The position numbers and the translations under genes were made by a program. This document shows, piece after piece, positions 56,646 to 64,000 of a DNA stretch of 64,000 bases. The notes under the pieces are model-generated. The model searched no databases, was not told the origin of the DNA, and saw nothing but the letters and a program-made list of their open reading frames with translations. This stretch comes from Chrysogorgia sp. JL179-B06 (taxonomy: Eukaryota > Cnidaria > Anthozoa > Scleralcyonacea > Chrysogorgiidae). The stretch's first letter is position 1. Each line of letters begins with the position of its first letter. The DNA is taken from the NCBI GenBank assembly GCA_035772405.1, contig JAYKKM010000418.1:604001-668000 (forward strand). The letters run 5' to 3'.

Positions 56646-56812
56646 TTTCATGATGGTGGCAAATTTAAATATTCATTTATGTGCATCTAAATTAGCGTTT
56701 ATGGCCACGTTTGTGTGTCAGCAATTCAAAATAATCTTTGCTTCCTAACGAGATTGTAAAGGCTAATTTATATATGCATAAAAGAATCTTTTAAATGGCA
56801 GCCATCATGAAA
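56646..56812. mobile_element. 167-bp foldback MITE
   Basis: TTTCATGATGG.GGC.AATTTAAATATTC pairs with the right arm (GAATCTTTTAAATGGCAGCCATCATGAAA); inner GCATCTAAATTAGC / GGCTAATTTATATATGC. A half copy is at 18930-19060. Confidence 0.75.
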
Positions 56813-57399
56813 GAGGTCTATGAAATGTTCGAAACACCTTTATTCATTCTTTTGTTATTTTCTTAATTTTCGTCTTTTGGAACCTGCTAACTGACTACGC
56901 TTTGGCTCTGAATCGAAACATAGGATTATAGTAGTATAGGGTTAGGAAATTTGGGTTTATGTTAGAATTAATGTCGATAATATAGAAAATCATCACGCTT
57001 TGTCATTCTAAGGCCAGAGAAATAGCATTTTCCCTTCGAGTAGTCTCAGCAGATTAAATGGTCTCAACAAATCAATTCAAACCGATCTATACCCGAGTTC
57101 AAACCAAATTGTGAATATAGGCTAAAGAGAAATGATGCTGTATGGGAAATGGTGATGCATAGAGTTATATATAGAGCTCACTGGAGCAACCTCGTAGAAG
57201 GGCTGCGAAAATGGGATTAACCGGTCACCAGAATTACTGGGGGTTTTGATAAATTATGTAGTCGTTGTTTACTTTGTTAATGCTCTGCAGACTTGTTTAT
57301 GCAAAGCATTCGTCGTTAATTCGCCATAATTCATCATCCAACCATGATTATTTTAAATATTGCGGTGTCTTTAGCAACGCTTTATATTCCGTGTGTTTG
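56813..57399. other. PRCP intron, no feature
   Basis: Nothing recognised. Confidence 0.45.
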
Positions 57400-57454
57400 A
57401 TCGTTCGTTCGTTCGTTCGTTCGTTCGTTCGTTCGTTCGTTCGTTCGTTCGTTC
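57400..57454. repeat. (TTCG)n microsatellite
   Basis: About 13 uninterrupted TTCG units. Thr/Asn/Glu/Arg and Arg/Ser/Phe/Val-repeat frames are artefacts. Confidence 0.97.
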
Positions 57455-57474
57455 GTACTTCATGTAGGCAGTTT

Positions 57475-57550
57475 TTAACGAACGCCACAGCGTACCGCAC
57501 TTTAGCACTGTGTCTGGTTATGGATGAAGGAAAATTCAGAACATCCAGAT
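57475..57550. repeat. TTAACGAACGCC repeat, copy 2
   Basis: See 53210-53285; same strand. Confidence 0.65.
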
Positions 57551-57782
57551 TTACATAAATCAATTATACTCAAGCTGAGTGAATTAAGTTTTAAAACTGG
57601 GCAATAAAAGTATGGAATCGATCCCAGAGTCATTTTCACCTTCCACTGTGGAGTAATAATGGCCACGACCGCTGAGTAATCATGCCAACCTCGTAACCCA
57701 GGGTCTTACTTCCGCTCCGCTCCCCCCTCCCCTCCGAATAATCGTGCCTCTGCTTTGGGGCTGCATAAATACACTTGTTTAC

Positions 57783-57838
57783 CTTTATTGGCCAAGCAGG
57801 AAGAGGCTCAAGAAACGATGCTGCATAAGGATAGTTCA
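57783..57838 (-). CDS. PRCP: PRCP exon (NYPYA block)
   Basis: Acceptor TTCTTATTTAG, donor AAAG|GTAAAC. 56 bp: entry phase 1, exit phase 0. Encodes (V)NYPYAASFLEPLPAWPIK, nearly identical to human NYPYASNFLQPLPAWPIK. Confidence 0.97.
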
Positions 57839-58159
57839 CTAAATAAGAAAACAATTATCAACAAAATAATACGCAAACCTAACATATAGTTTGAAATTTC
57901 ATGTTTAAAACTACAAATGTTCAACCAAAAAAGTCGAACTTTAATGGCAGAACTCTTGAGCTCATAATAAACAACTTTTCAAACATTACTAAACATTGTG
58001 ACTAAACACTGAAGTATATAGGAAATTACTTACTATTCCTTTCATCGGCCGTAAGATAATTAAACAGTTAACTATAGCTAATTAAACAGTTAACTATAGC
58101 TAATTAAACAATAACACGTTAATAAACAGCCGATAAAAAGTAGATAACAAAGACATTAC
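57839..58159. repeat. PRCP intron with 23-bp tandem repeat
   Basis: AATTAAACAGTTAACTATAG-type unit repeats 2.5 times at about 58057-58110. Otherwise AT-rich. Confidence 0.6.
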
Positions 58160-58276
58160 CCATAGCCAAGTTCACCCAAGTCCCACTAAGCCAATCACGA
58201 AAATGGACCACGTCTTCTTCATGTTTTAATGGCTTGCATAAATGGAATGTTTTGGTTAGATTTTTTCGACCAGAAC
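58160..58276 (-). CDS. PRCP: PRCP exon (HLCKPL block)
   Basis: Acceptor ATTACTCTACTAG, donor CTATGG|GTAATG; 117 bp, phase 1 in and out. Encodes SGRKNLTKTFHLCKPLKHEE then DVVHFRDWLSGTWVNLAM, matching human GSGLQWLTGALHLCSPL...WISETWVNLAM. Preceded directly by the FYKIV exon. Confidence 0.96.
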
Positions 58277-58477
58277 CTAGTAGAGTAATATAGATAAATA
58301 TAAAAACAGCTATGTATGTATGTATATATTTAATGCTAGTTTTTGTACAAGAAATAAAACAAATTAAAATCGCCAAGCTCAAATCATCGCATAGACATTT
58401 TACGACCAAATCATTGCATAGACAGTACATATCAATCGAACCAGTACATCATTGTAACCTTCGTTCTACATCTGAGA

Positions 58478-58605
58478 TCGATAGCTTAATGGTTAGAGCG
58501 TCTCACTGGAAATCAGAAGGTTACAGGTTCGACCCCGTCCGGAACTCAGAAATATTCCTGAGGTATTAAGCTTGACGATCGTCCATGTATCGTCTGTCTA
58601 TACTC
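58478..58605 (+). mobile_element. tRNA-headed SINE, copy 2
   Basis: Plus strand: A box TAGCTTAATGGTTAGAGCG, B box GGTTCGACCCC, body TTCCTGAGG.AT.AAGCTTGACGATCGTCC as at 17170-17296. Confidence 0.8.
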
Positions 58606-58648
58606 CAAGCTCCCAATTCATTACAGCAATGCATAAAACAGTTTTAAC

Positions 58649-58892
58649 TGATTATGACGTAAGTATGTGTTTTAGAGCAGTGTGGTATATTATCCCACAT
58701 CCAATCTTTAAGATTGTGATGTTTATATACTTATTTGGATGTGCTAGGTCATCAGCTTCATCGCGCTGACGAGCCCCAAATAGGGCGAAACAGCTGTCCG
58801 CGATTGCTGATTGACCTAGACACTGCTCATCTAGTTGTCAGTTCACTCAGTTAAAACTGTTTTATGCAGTACTGAGTTGATTATGACGTAAG
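58649..58892 (+). mobile_element. short hammerhead-containing unit, retrozyme-like
   Basis: TGATTATGACGTAAG occurs at 58649-58663 and 58878-58892, a distance of 229 bp. Between lies an intact-looking hammerhead (58744-58819). A 21-bp inverted pair (GCATAAAACAGTTTTAACTG; complement at about 58848-58868) also brackets it. The direct 15-mers may be a target duplication or the ends of a tandem monomer; no ORF is present. Confidence 0.65.
58744..58819 (+). ncRNA. type I hammerhead self-cleaving ribozyme (predicted)
   Basis: All core elements are present in order. Stem I: CTAGGTCATCAG (58744) and ATCGCG (58760-58765) pair with CGCGAT (58799-58804) and CTGATTGACCTAG (58807-58819), with an internal loop CTTC/TG. 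Core box CTGACGA (58766-58772). Stem II GCCC/GGGC (58773-58776; 58783-58786). GAAA (58787-58790). Stem III ACA/TGT with a 2-base loop. Cleavage is expected after C58798 in GTC. Metazoan retrozymes and Penelope-like elements carry such type I hammerheads with a very short stem III. Confidence 0.88.
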
Positions 58893-58982
58893 ACTTCTTC
58901 TCAAACACAACAATCTGTATTTGTCAACACGTCCATACTGCAAAATGAACAGACATCCAAAAACCCAATAAATCTGACTTAC

Positions 58983-59085
58983 TTGTTTTTCCCTTGTGAT
59001 AAATAACATTCCAGGATTCCCTTATTGAATTAAAACAAGACTCCCCTTCACTTTTAAAATCGTCGGAAACAATTTTGTAGAAGAT
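58983..59085 (-). CDS. PRCP: PRCP exon (FYKIV block)
   Basis: Acceptor GCTTCATAG, donor AACAA|GTAAGT; 103 bp, entry phase 0, exit phase 1. Encodes IFYKIVSDDFKSEGESCFNS then IRESWNVIYHKGKT. Matches human VFMKIVTTDFRKSGPHCSESIHRSWDAI, including the conserved Cys. Confidence 0.95.
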
Positions 59086-59383
59086 CTATGAAGCAAAAGG
59101 CATACAAGGTTTTCAAGTCGTACAGTGATAGTGTACTATGTTTTTATGTAGGCTTGATTACACGTTCAACATATATTAGTGCTCGTGCAAAGAAGTAAAT
59201 ATAGAAATAAAATAGCTAGAGTCCCACTTCCTGTTATAACCTACATAGAGGAAATGTAGTACCCATTTCCCACCAGAATTCTCTCATATTTAGGGAGCTT
59301 TCATTATTTATGGTTGGGGGGTTGGTACCGAAGAGAAATGGGTTGGGTAAGCCGAATGTTTGGCGGTAAAAGGTTGGGTAAGA
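59086..59383. other. PRCP intron, no feature
   Basis: A short GGTTGGGT-rich patch at 59310-59395. Nothing else. Confidence 0.4.
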
Positions 59384-61305
59384 TCATAGGCAACCCAGAG
59401 ACGAAAACTCGCCCCACTCTTCGCGCGACACGTTATGTAGACGTTGTAGTATAATAAGGAAAGGTTGGCAACTAAATTCAACTTCACACACTAAACACTT
59501 CGACAAACACTCAAAATACCAAAAAAATACCAGGAGAACCATCAAGAAAATAACAACACATTAAACACTGATAATTTTACTACCTTATCACAAACTAGTT
59601 GGGTTATGAATACTTTGGACTGACAAGAAATGAGCAAATGTTTACAGGTTTTTGGCCGAAATGTTCTCAATGTCGATGCGGGATCCACCTAACACCGATC
59701 TGAGATGTCGTGATGCAATCTCATTGGACATCAGAAATAAACAAACTATCACGTCTTAGAGATAAAATACGAAGAGCAGGGGGGGAAGCTATTGACATAA
59801 AGTCAAGAACCAAGACGAAGCAACGAAGACGTTTTTGTTTTGTCTGGTTCATGGCGGGAATAAACATAAATATAAACAATAGTTTGAATTTCTTATTGAT
59901 ACACCCTGTTCAAGAGTGAAGAGAAGTTACAGATATGAAAAAGCAGGTTTTTATGGCAGGTTTTTATGGCAGGCTTTTGGACGCGGAGCATGCAGCAAGA
60001 CATTCGAAAATGTTTAAGCGTAAAATATATTGTTTTCCCAGCAACCGTTTTTGAAAAGGTAAGGTATAAGTTATGAATATCTATTATTGAACATTTCTTT
60101 AATATATATTTCAATGAGATTCGACAGGTTTTTCATCTTTTCAGACTTTTGTCAGTTCCGTTTAAATGTTTAATAATGTGGCTTTGATTCTGAGCATCAG
60201 ATTGCTGTTGGGATGTGTTTGTATTTCTCTTTTTAGTCCTATTTCAATATTCCATACACTGGTTGAATGGTTTTGATTGTTTTCAAGTTACTCGCGTTGT
60301 TCCGATAAAACCGAAATGTTTTTATCAAGGGTTTTTGGGTTAAAAGTTAAAACATATATCACATCTTCGTCTCCAAGCGAAGTAGTGGTTTGTTGGTCGA
60401 GTTATAGAGCCAAAAAATGACCAAGGAGTATATCATACTGTATGTGTTTGTCATGCCTAGCAAAAAACAAGCAGCAGACAATCTTAGCATTTGGTTTTTG
60501 CAATTTGGTTTATAATTGACTATTGGTAAGTTTCAAGCCGGGCGATTTTTTTTACCGAAGTAAAATTGTGAAGACGAGCCAACAAAATAAAAATACCTGG
60601 CAAAGAAATGTTCAATAATAGATATTCATAACTTATACCTTACCTTTTCAAAAACGGTTGCTGGGAAAACAATATATTTTACGCTTAAACATTTTCGAAT
60701 GTCTTGCTGCATGCTCCGCGTCCAAAAGCCTGCCATAAAAACCTGCTTTTTCATATCTGTAACTTCTCTTCACTCTTGAACAGGGTGTAATCAATAAGAA
60801 ATTCAAACTATTGTTTATATTTATGTTTATTCCCGCCATGAACCAGACAAAACAAAAACGTCTTCGTTGCTTCGTCTTGGTTCTTGACTTTATGTCAATA
60901 GCTTCCCCCCCTGCTCTTCGTATTTTATCTCTAAGACGTGATAGTTTGTTTATTTCTGATGTCCAATGAGATTGCATCACGACATCTCAGATCGGTGTTA
61001 GGTGGATCCCGCATCGACATTGAGAACATTTCGGCCAAAAACCTGTAAACATTTGCTCATTTCTTGTCAGTCCAAAGTATTCATAACCCAACTAGTTTGT
61101 GATAAGGTAGTAAAATTATCAGTGTTTAATGTGTTGTTATTTTCTTGATGGTTCTCCTGGTATTTTTTTGGTATTTTGAGTGTTTGTCGAAGTGTTTAGT
61201 GTGTGAAGTTGAATTTAGTTGCCAACCTTTCCATATTATACTACAACGTCTACATAACGCGTCGCGCGAAGAGTGGGGCGAGTTTTCGTCTCTGGGTTGC
61301 CTATG
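59384..61305. mobile_element. 1.9-kb foldback with ~0.7-kb arms
   Basis: The left arm (59384-60103) and right arm (60604-61305) are near-perfect reverse complements (ends CATAGGCAACCCAGAGAC; inner ends TAGATATTCATAACTTATAC). The only clear differences seen are a 13-bp duplication in the left arm (GGTTTTTATGGCA at about 59945-59970) and a few substitutions. The ~500-bp spacer has no ORF. Both arms contain the same open frame, MMQSHWTSEINKLSRL..., about 70-110 codons, which is a consequence of the duplication; no domain was recognised. Confidence 0.9.
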
Positions 61306-61984
61306 GTAAGATTTGCTTGTTGCATTATAAATATCGGGTAACAAATTTTAAAACAAAATAAATAAAATAATATAAATCAGTGTTTAATGTCTATAGTTAT
61401 AATAATAGTGATACAATATAAAACATAGAGATTGCTTGTTCAAAGACATTGTCACCACTTGTTAAATAATATTTTAGATAGACATATTTTCATGTTCATA
61501 TAAACAGTAACACAAACTTGAACTTCCTTAGAATATTGTAATGATCTCATACTATATGAACCAATATTTAACACTATAAATATCAGATAAATATCTAAAG
61601 GTTATGATAAGAGCAAGGACGAGATAGTAGGCAAATATACAATATATATATATATATATATATGATATACATGTATGCAGTATAACATGCATATGGTTGC
61701 ATCATCTAGTGATGGTTGGGGAGAAGAAAAATTCAGTGTTTGAAAGGTTGAGTAAAACATTTTTTTTGGTTTCAACTTTTTGGTTTCAACTTGTTTCTTT
61801 TCGGTACCAACCCCTGCTATAAACAATGAATGCTCTTCAAAAAGACATTCGCCACAAACATAACTACTTTTTATATCAAAGTATATATGACTTATCTAGT
61901 TGGAATATAGTTAGTTTGCTACTATGAAAATATACTCGTAACACATATTAAAAAGTTGAATAAACTTTCTGAAAACAGGCTCTT
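61306..61984. repeat. PRCP intron; short (TA)n
   Basis: (TA)n at 61643-61663. Otherwise AT-rich with no feature. Confidence 0.6.
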
Positions 61985-62175
61985 GGGCCGCCATTTTGAA
62001 TATGACTGTGACGTCATGTGATGGTAAGCGTTGTATTTCTTACTATTGTGCAACTTTATCGTGGAGCCATGTATTGTGTAATTGTGGTTGTAATAGCGAT
62101 TACAAAACTAACGCTGAGAAGAAGCTTAATTTCTTTACATTTCCGCCAACGCTGACTGCTTTACCCAGCACATGA
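61985..62175 (+). pseudogene. possible THAP-domain remnant of a DNA element
   Basis: GGGCCGCCATTTTGAATATG is followed by TGACGTCATGTGATGG and then, in one frame, NCGCNSDYKTNAEKKLNFFTFPP, resembling the C-x-C...FxxFP start of THAP domains found in P-element and Kolobok transposases. Only about 40 codons. ACATGACGTCA near 62172 pairs with the upstream TGACGTCATGT, hinting at a foldback. Confidence 0.35.
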
Positions 62176-62400
62176 CGTCACAGATCATTTGGCAGAAGAA
62201 CCCATAATCATTTTTAATACCTTACGAGAATTTTTACAACCTACGATATTGCGCTATTGAAGTCATGTGCTTTCATATAAAGGTACTTATTTTTTGTTGC
62301 CAATGTTTTATAAGATAAAACTATAACAATAGTAAGTATAACTATATGCAGTTATGACAGTGATTGATTCCATAGTTAAGAAATATTGATGGATTTTCAC

Positions 62401-62455
62401 CTCACAAGGAGTGATGTCCTGGAACTGTAAAATTGGAGCTGACGATGCAATTGCA
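62401..62455 (-). CDS. PRCP: PRCP exon (ASSAPI block), first exon in the window
   Basis: Acceptor TTTTTCTTACTCTTCAG, donor GAG|GTGAAA; 55 bp, entry phase 2, exit phase 0. Encodes AIASSAPILQFQDITPCE, matching human ALAASAPIWQFEDLVPCG. The GGSYGG nucleophile exon that precedes it in the family is not found up to 64000, so the gene continues past the window. Confidence 0.95.
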
Positions 62456-62930
62456 CTGAAGAGTAAGAAAAAGTAATACGTTAACGTTACACAAGATAGT
62501 AAACTGAATTCAATAAAAATGATGAATTGTTGATATTAATCAACTCCAGTCATTACTCCACGTCACTAAAAACAAAGATGTTAACTTTTTAGCCAATGAG
62601 GGGAGGAGCATTTCGCTGCACATTCACATGTATTTTAAGCGATGTAGAAAATAGATTTGCTCTGACTTAATGTACATGTCACTACGGTTGACATAGACTC
62701 TGCATTTGGACAAGTAAAGCGCATTAATCAAAATTCAGACATGTTGGAATGTGTAGAATATAGCTATATGCTAACACAATTGTTAATTTACAGTGGACAA
62801 TGGTAACTATGAGTGATTAATAATGTGTATAAATAAGACTAAATATGAAAGCTGCTAAGTTCTCATAAGAACTGGATATAATATGAAAAGAAGTAAGAGA
62901 ACGTCAATGTGTCGAAAAATACTTATATTC
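62456..62930. other. PRCP intron, no feature
   Basis: Nothing recognised. Confidence 0.45.
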
Positions 62931-62975
62931 TTGGACGACGTTTCGGACGATGTGTCATTCTTCAGGTTAAATTTG
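62915..62975 (-). mobile_element. Penelope-like tail motif, hammerhead-like
   Basis: Minus strand: CTGAAGA AT GACACATCGTCC GAAAC GTC GTCC. The CTGANGA and GAAAC-GTC boxes are exact; stem II is weak. No coding attached. Confidence 0.5.
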
Positions 62976-63149
62976 TTAATAAAGTTGTTAGTTCAAACAC
63001 AAACAACATGATATCAGGTGTGGTGTTGTAAAGAATGGCAGAAACCAGCTTCCACAAGCCAGGTCCGCTTGTGTTCCACGGCAACGTGATCGATAATTGG
63101 AGAACATTAGTCCAAGAAAATTACATAACGCCACGAAAACACAAGCATT

Positions 63150-63412
63150 TTGTTTATTTTGTTTGTTTGTTTGTTTGTTTGTTTGTTTGTTTGTTTGTTT
63201 GTTTGTTTGTTTGTTTGTTTATTTTTGTTTGTTTATTTTTGTTTGTTTGTTTATTTTTATTTGTTTATTTTTATTTGTTTATTTTTGTTTGTTTATTTTT
63301 GTTTGTTGATTTTGTTTGCTTATTTTTATTTGTTTATTTTTACTTGTTTATTTTTGTTTGTTTATTTTTGTTTGTTTATTTTTGTTTGTTTGTTTATGTT
63401 TATTTGTTTATA
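63150..63412. repeat. (TTTG)n and TTTGTTTATTTT microsatellite
   Basis: Perfect TTTG units to about 63220, then mixed TTTATTTTTGTTTG. Phe/Val/Cys/Leu frames here are artefacts. Confidence 0.97.
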
Positions 63413-63900
63413 ATATTCAGCCTGTTGATATGGTTGAAAATCGTTTGAAGTCGGTCAGACGTTTTACGTCTTCTCGATGTCTATCCATCACTTCAAAATA
63501 TTATTAAGTAGAAGTTCAAATTAACTCATATATGGATCTTTTTGTCGTCCGAAAGCTTTGTTTCGAAAGTTGTCTTGATAAAGCTCACTCCCATTGGTTG
63601 TCAAGCGACTGATGAAGCAACTGAGAAACAAACAAAGCTGAACTTGTTCTATCTTCAATTCTCGATCTGTTTCTATAAATAAATATTTATAATGTTGTAC
63701 TAGCGACATGAATCTGAAGCCTGTAAATCTACTGTAAGGAGAAATCAACGACATCTTTATTGTTCTGGTGGCATGCATAAATTTCATCGTAATTGCATAT
63801 CACTATCGATAGCTGAGTCGCGTCAATTTGTTTCTAACTAACGTGCACGGAGCGGTTTGCATGGAATGTTCACTGTCTTCCTTTACTGAACGATTCTTTC
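63413..63900. other. no feature
   Basis: Intron of PRCP or upstream sequence; nothing recognised. Confidence 0.4.
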
Positions 63901-63924
63901 AACACTTTAAGGAAAATTTTTGGT

Positions 63925-64000
63925 ATTCAAAAAAGCAACATCAGTTGGAATTGAACCCGCGACCCTGCGATGCTAGTGCAGAGCTACGGAGGCCGTGACT
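63925..64000 (-). mobile_element. tRNA-like SINE head, cut by window edge
   Basis: Minus strand: GTAGCTCTGCACTAGC and the B-box-like GGGTTCAATTCC, followed by an A/T-rich body. Lacks full tRNA pairing in the visible part. Confidence 0.5.

Noticed and set aside
57265..57563. Frames with repeated Phe-Val-Arg-Ser or Thr-Asn-Glu-Arg
   Set aside because: Produced by (TTCG)n.
59710..60980. A conserved two-copy gene (identical protein starts at 59710 and 60980)
   Set aside because: The identity comes from the inverted-repeat arms; no domain or constraint is visible.
63035..63507. Phe/Val/Cys/Leu-rich frames resembling membrane segments
   Set aside because: Produced by the TTTG microsatellite; all three frames look alike.
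63600..63640. CTGATGA...GAGAAACA as another hammerhead
   Set aside because: The GAAAC box is not followed by a GTC at a usable distance and no stem I pairs.

Overview
This window is animal nuclear DNA. It is AT-rich, its genes have introns, and most of it is old and young mobile elements. Mix and style (jockey/CR1-like LINEs, BEL/Pao, Penelope-like tails, hammerhead motifs, tRNA-headed SINEs, many TTAA-flanked foldback elements) together with the gene homologies suggest a cnidarian, most likely an anthozoan. That placement is an inference from recalled family distributions, not from a search.

Four host genes can be supported. (1) A cramped-like (CRAMP1) SANT-domain chromatin gene lies on the minus strand, with coding exons at 41619-41922, 30738-32303, 29086-29618 and 23794-23984; all junctions keep phase. 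Its last exon was not found. (2) TXNDC9 (phosducin-like 3) lies on the plus strand at 43519-44187 as one uninterrupted reading frame, head-to-head with the cramped gene. (3) A small cysteine-rich 91-residue protein of unknown function lies on the minus strand at 48547-48822. (4) The C-terminal 60 percent of a lysosomal Pro-X carboxypeptidase (PRCP, family S28) lies on the minus strand in eight phase-consistent exons from 62455 down to 49633; the 5' exons with the catalytic Ser are beyond the right edge.

Layout. 0-11 kb is a graveyard of retroelements: a helicase fragment, a 3.2-kb minus-strand LINE with a nested insertion, a plus-strand LINE, and a collapsed BEL/Pao element. 11-23 kb holds foldback elements, a 1.17-kb AATATT-based tandem array, a SINE, and TTAA-flanked MITEs. 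23.8-42 kb is the cramped gene, whose first long intron (9.3 kb) contains two LINE remnants, a Penelope-like remnant with a GIY-YIG endonuclease, and, inserted in that remnant, a 3.9-kb element with ~190-bp terminal inverted repeats. This element carries a decayed protein with an HEEADTR block that I know only as an uncharacterised multi-copy family. 43-49 kb holds TXNDC9, hairpin repeats and the small gene. 49.6-64 kb is PRCP; its introns hold a 0.7-kb-armed inverted repeat, SINEs, MITEs, and a ~229-bp element containing an apparently intact type I hammerhead ribozyme.

The most interesting signals are the hammerhead (58744-58819), its setting in a short direct-repeat-flanked unit like a metazoan retrozyme, and the TIR element at 37104-41002.
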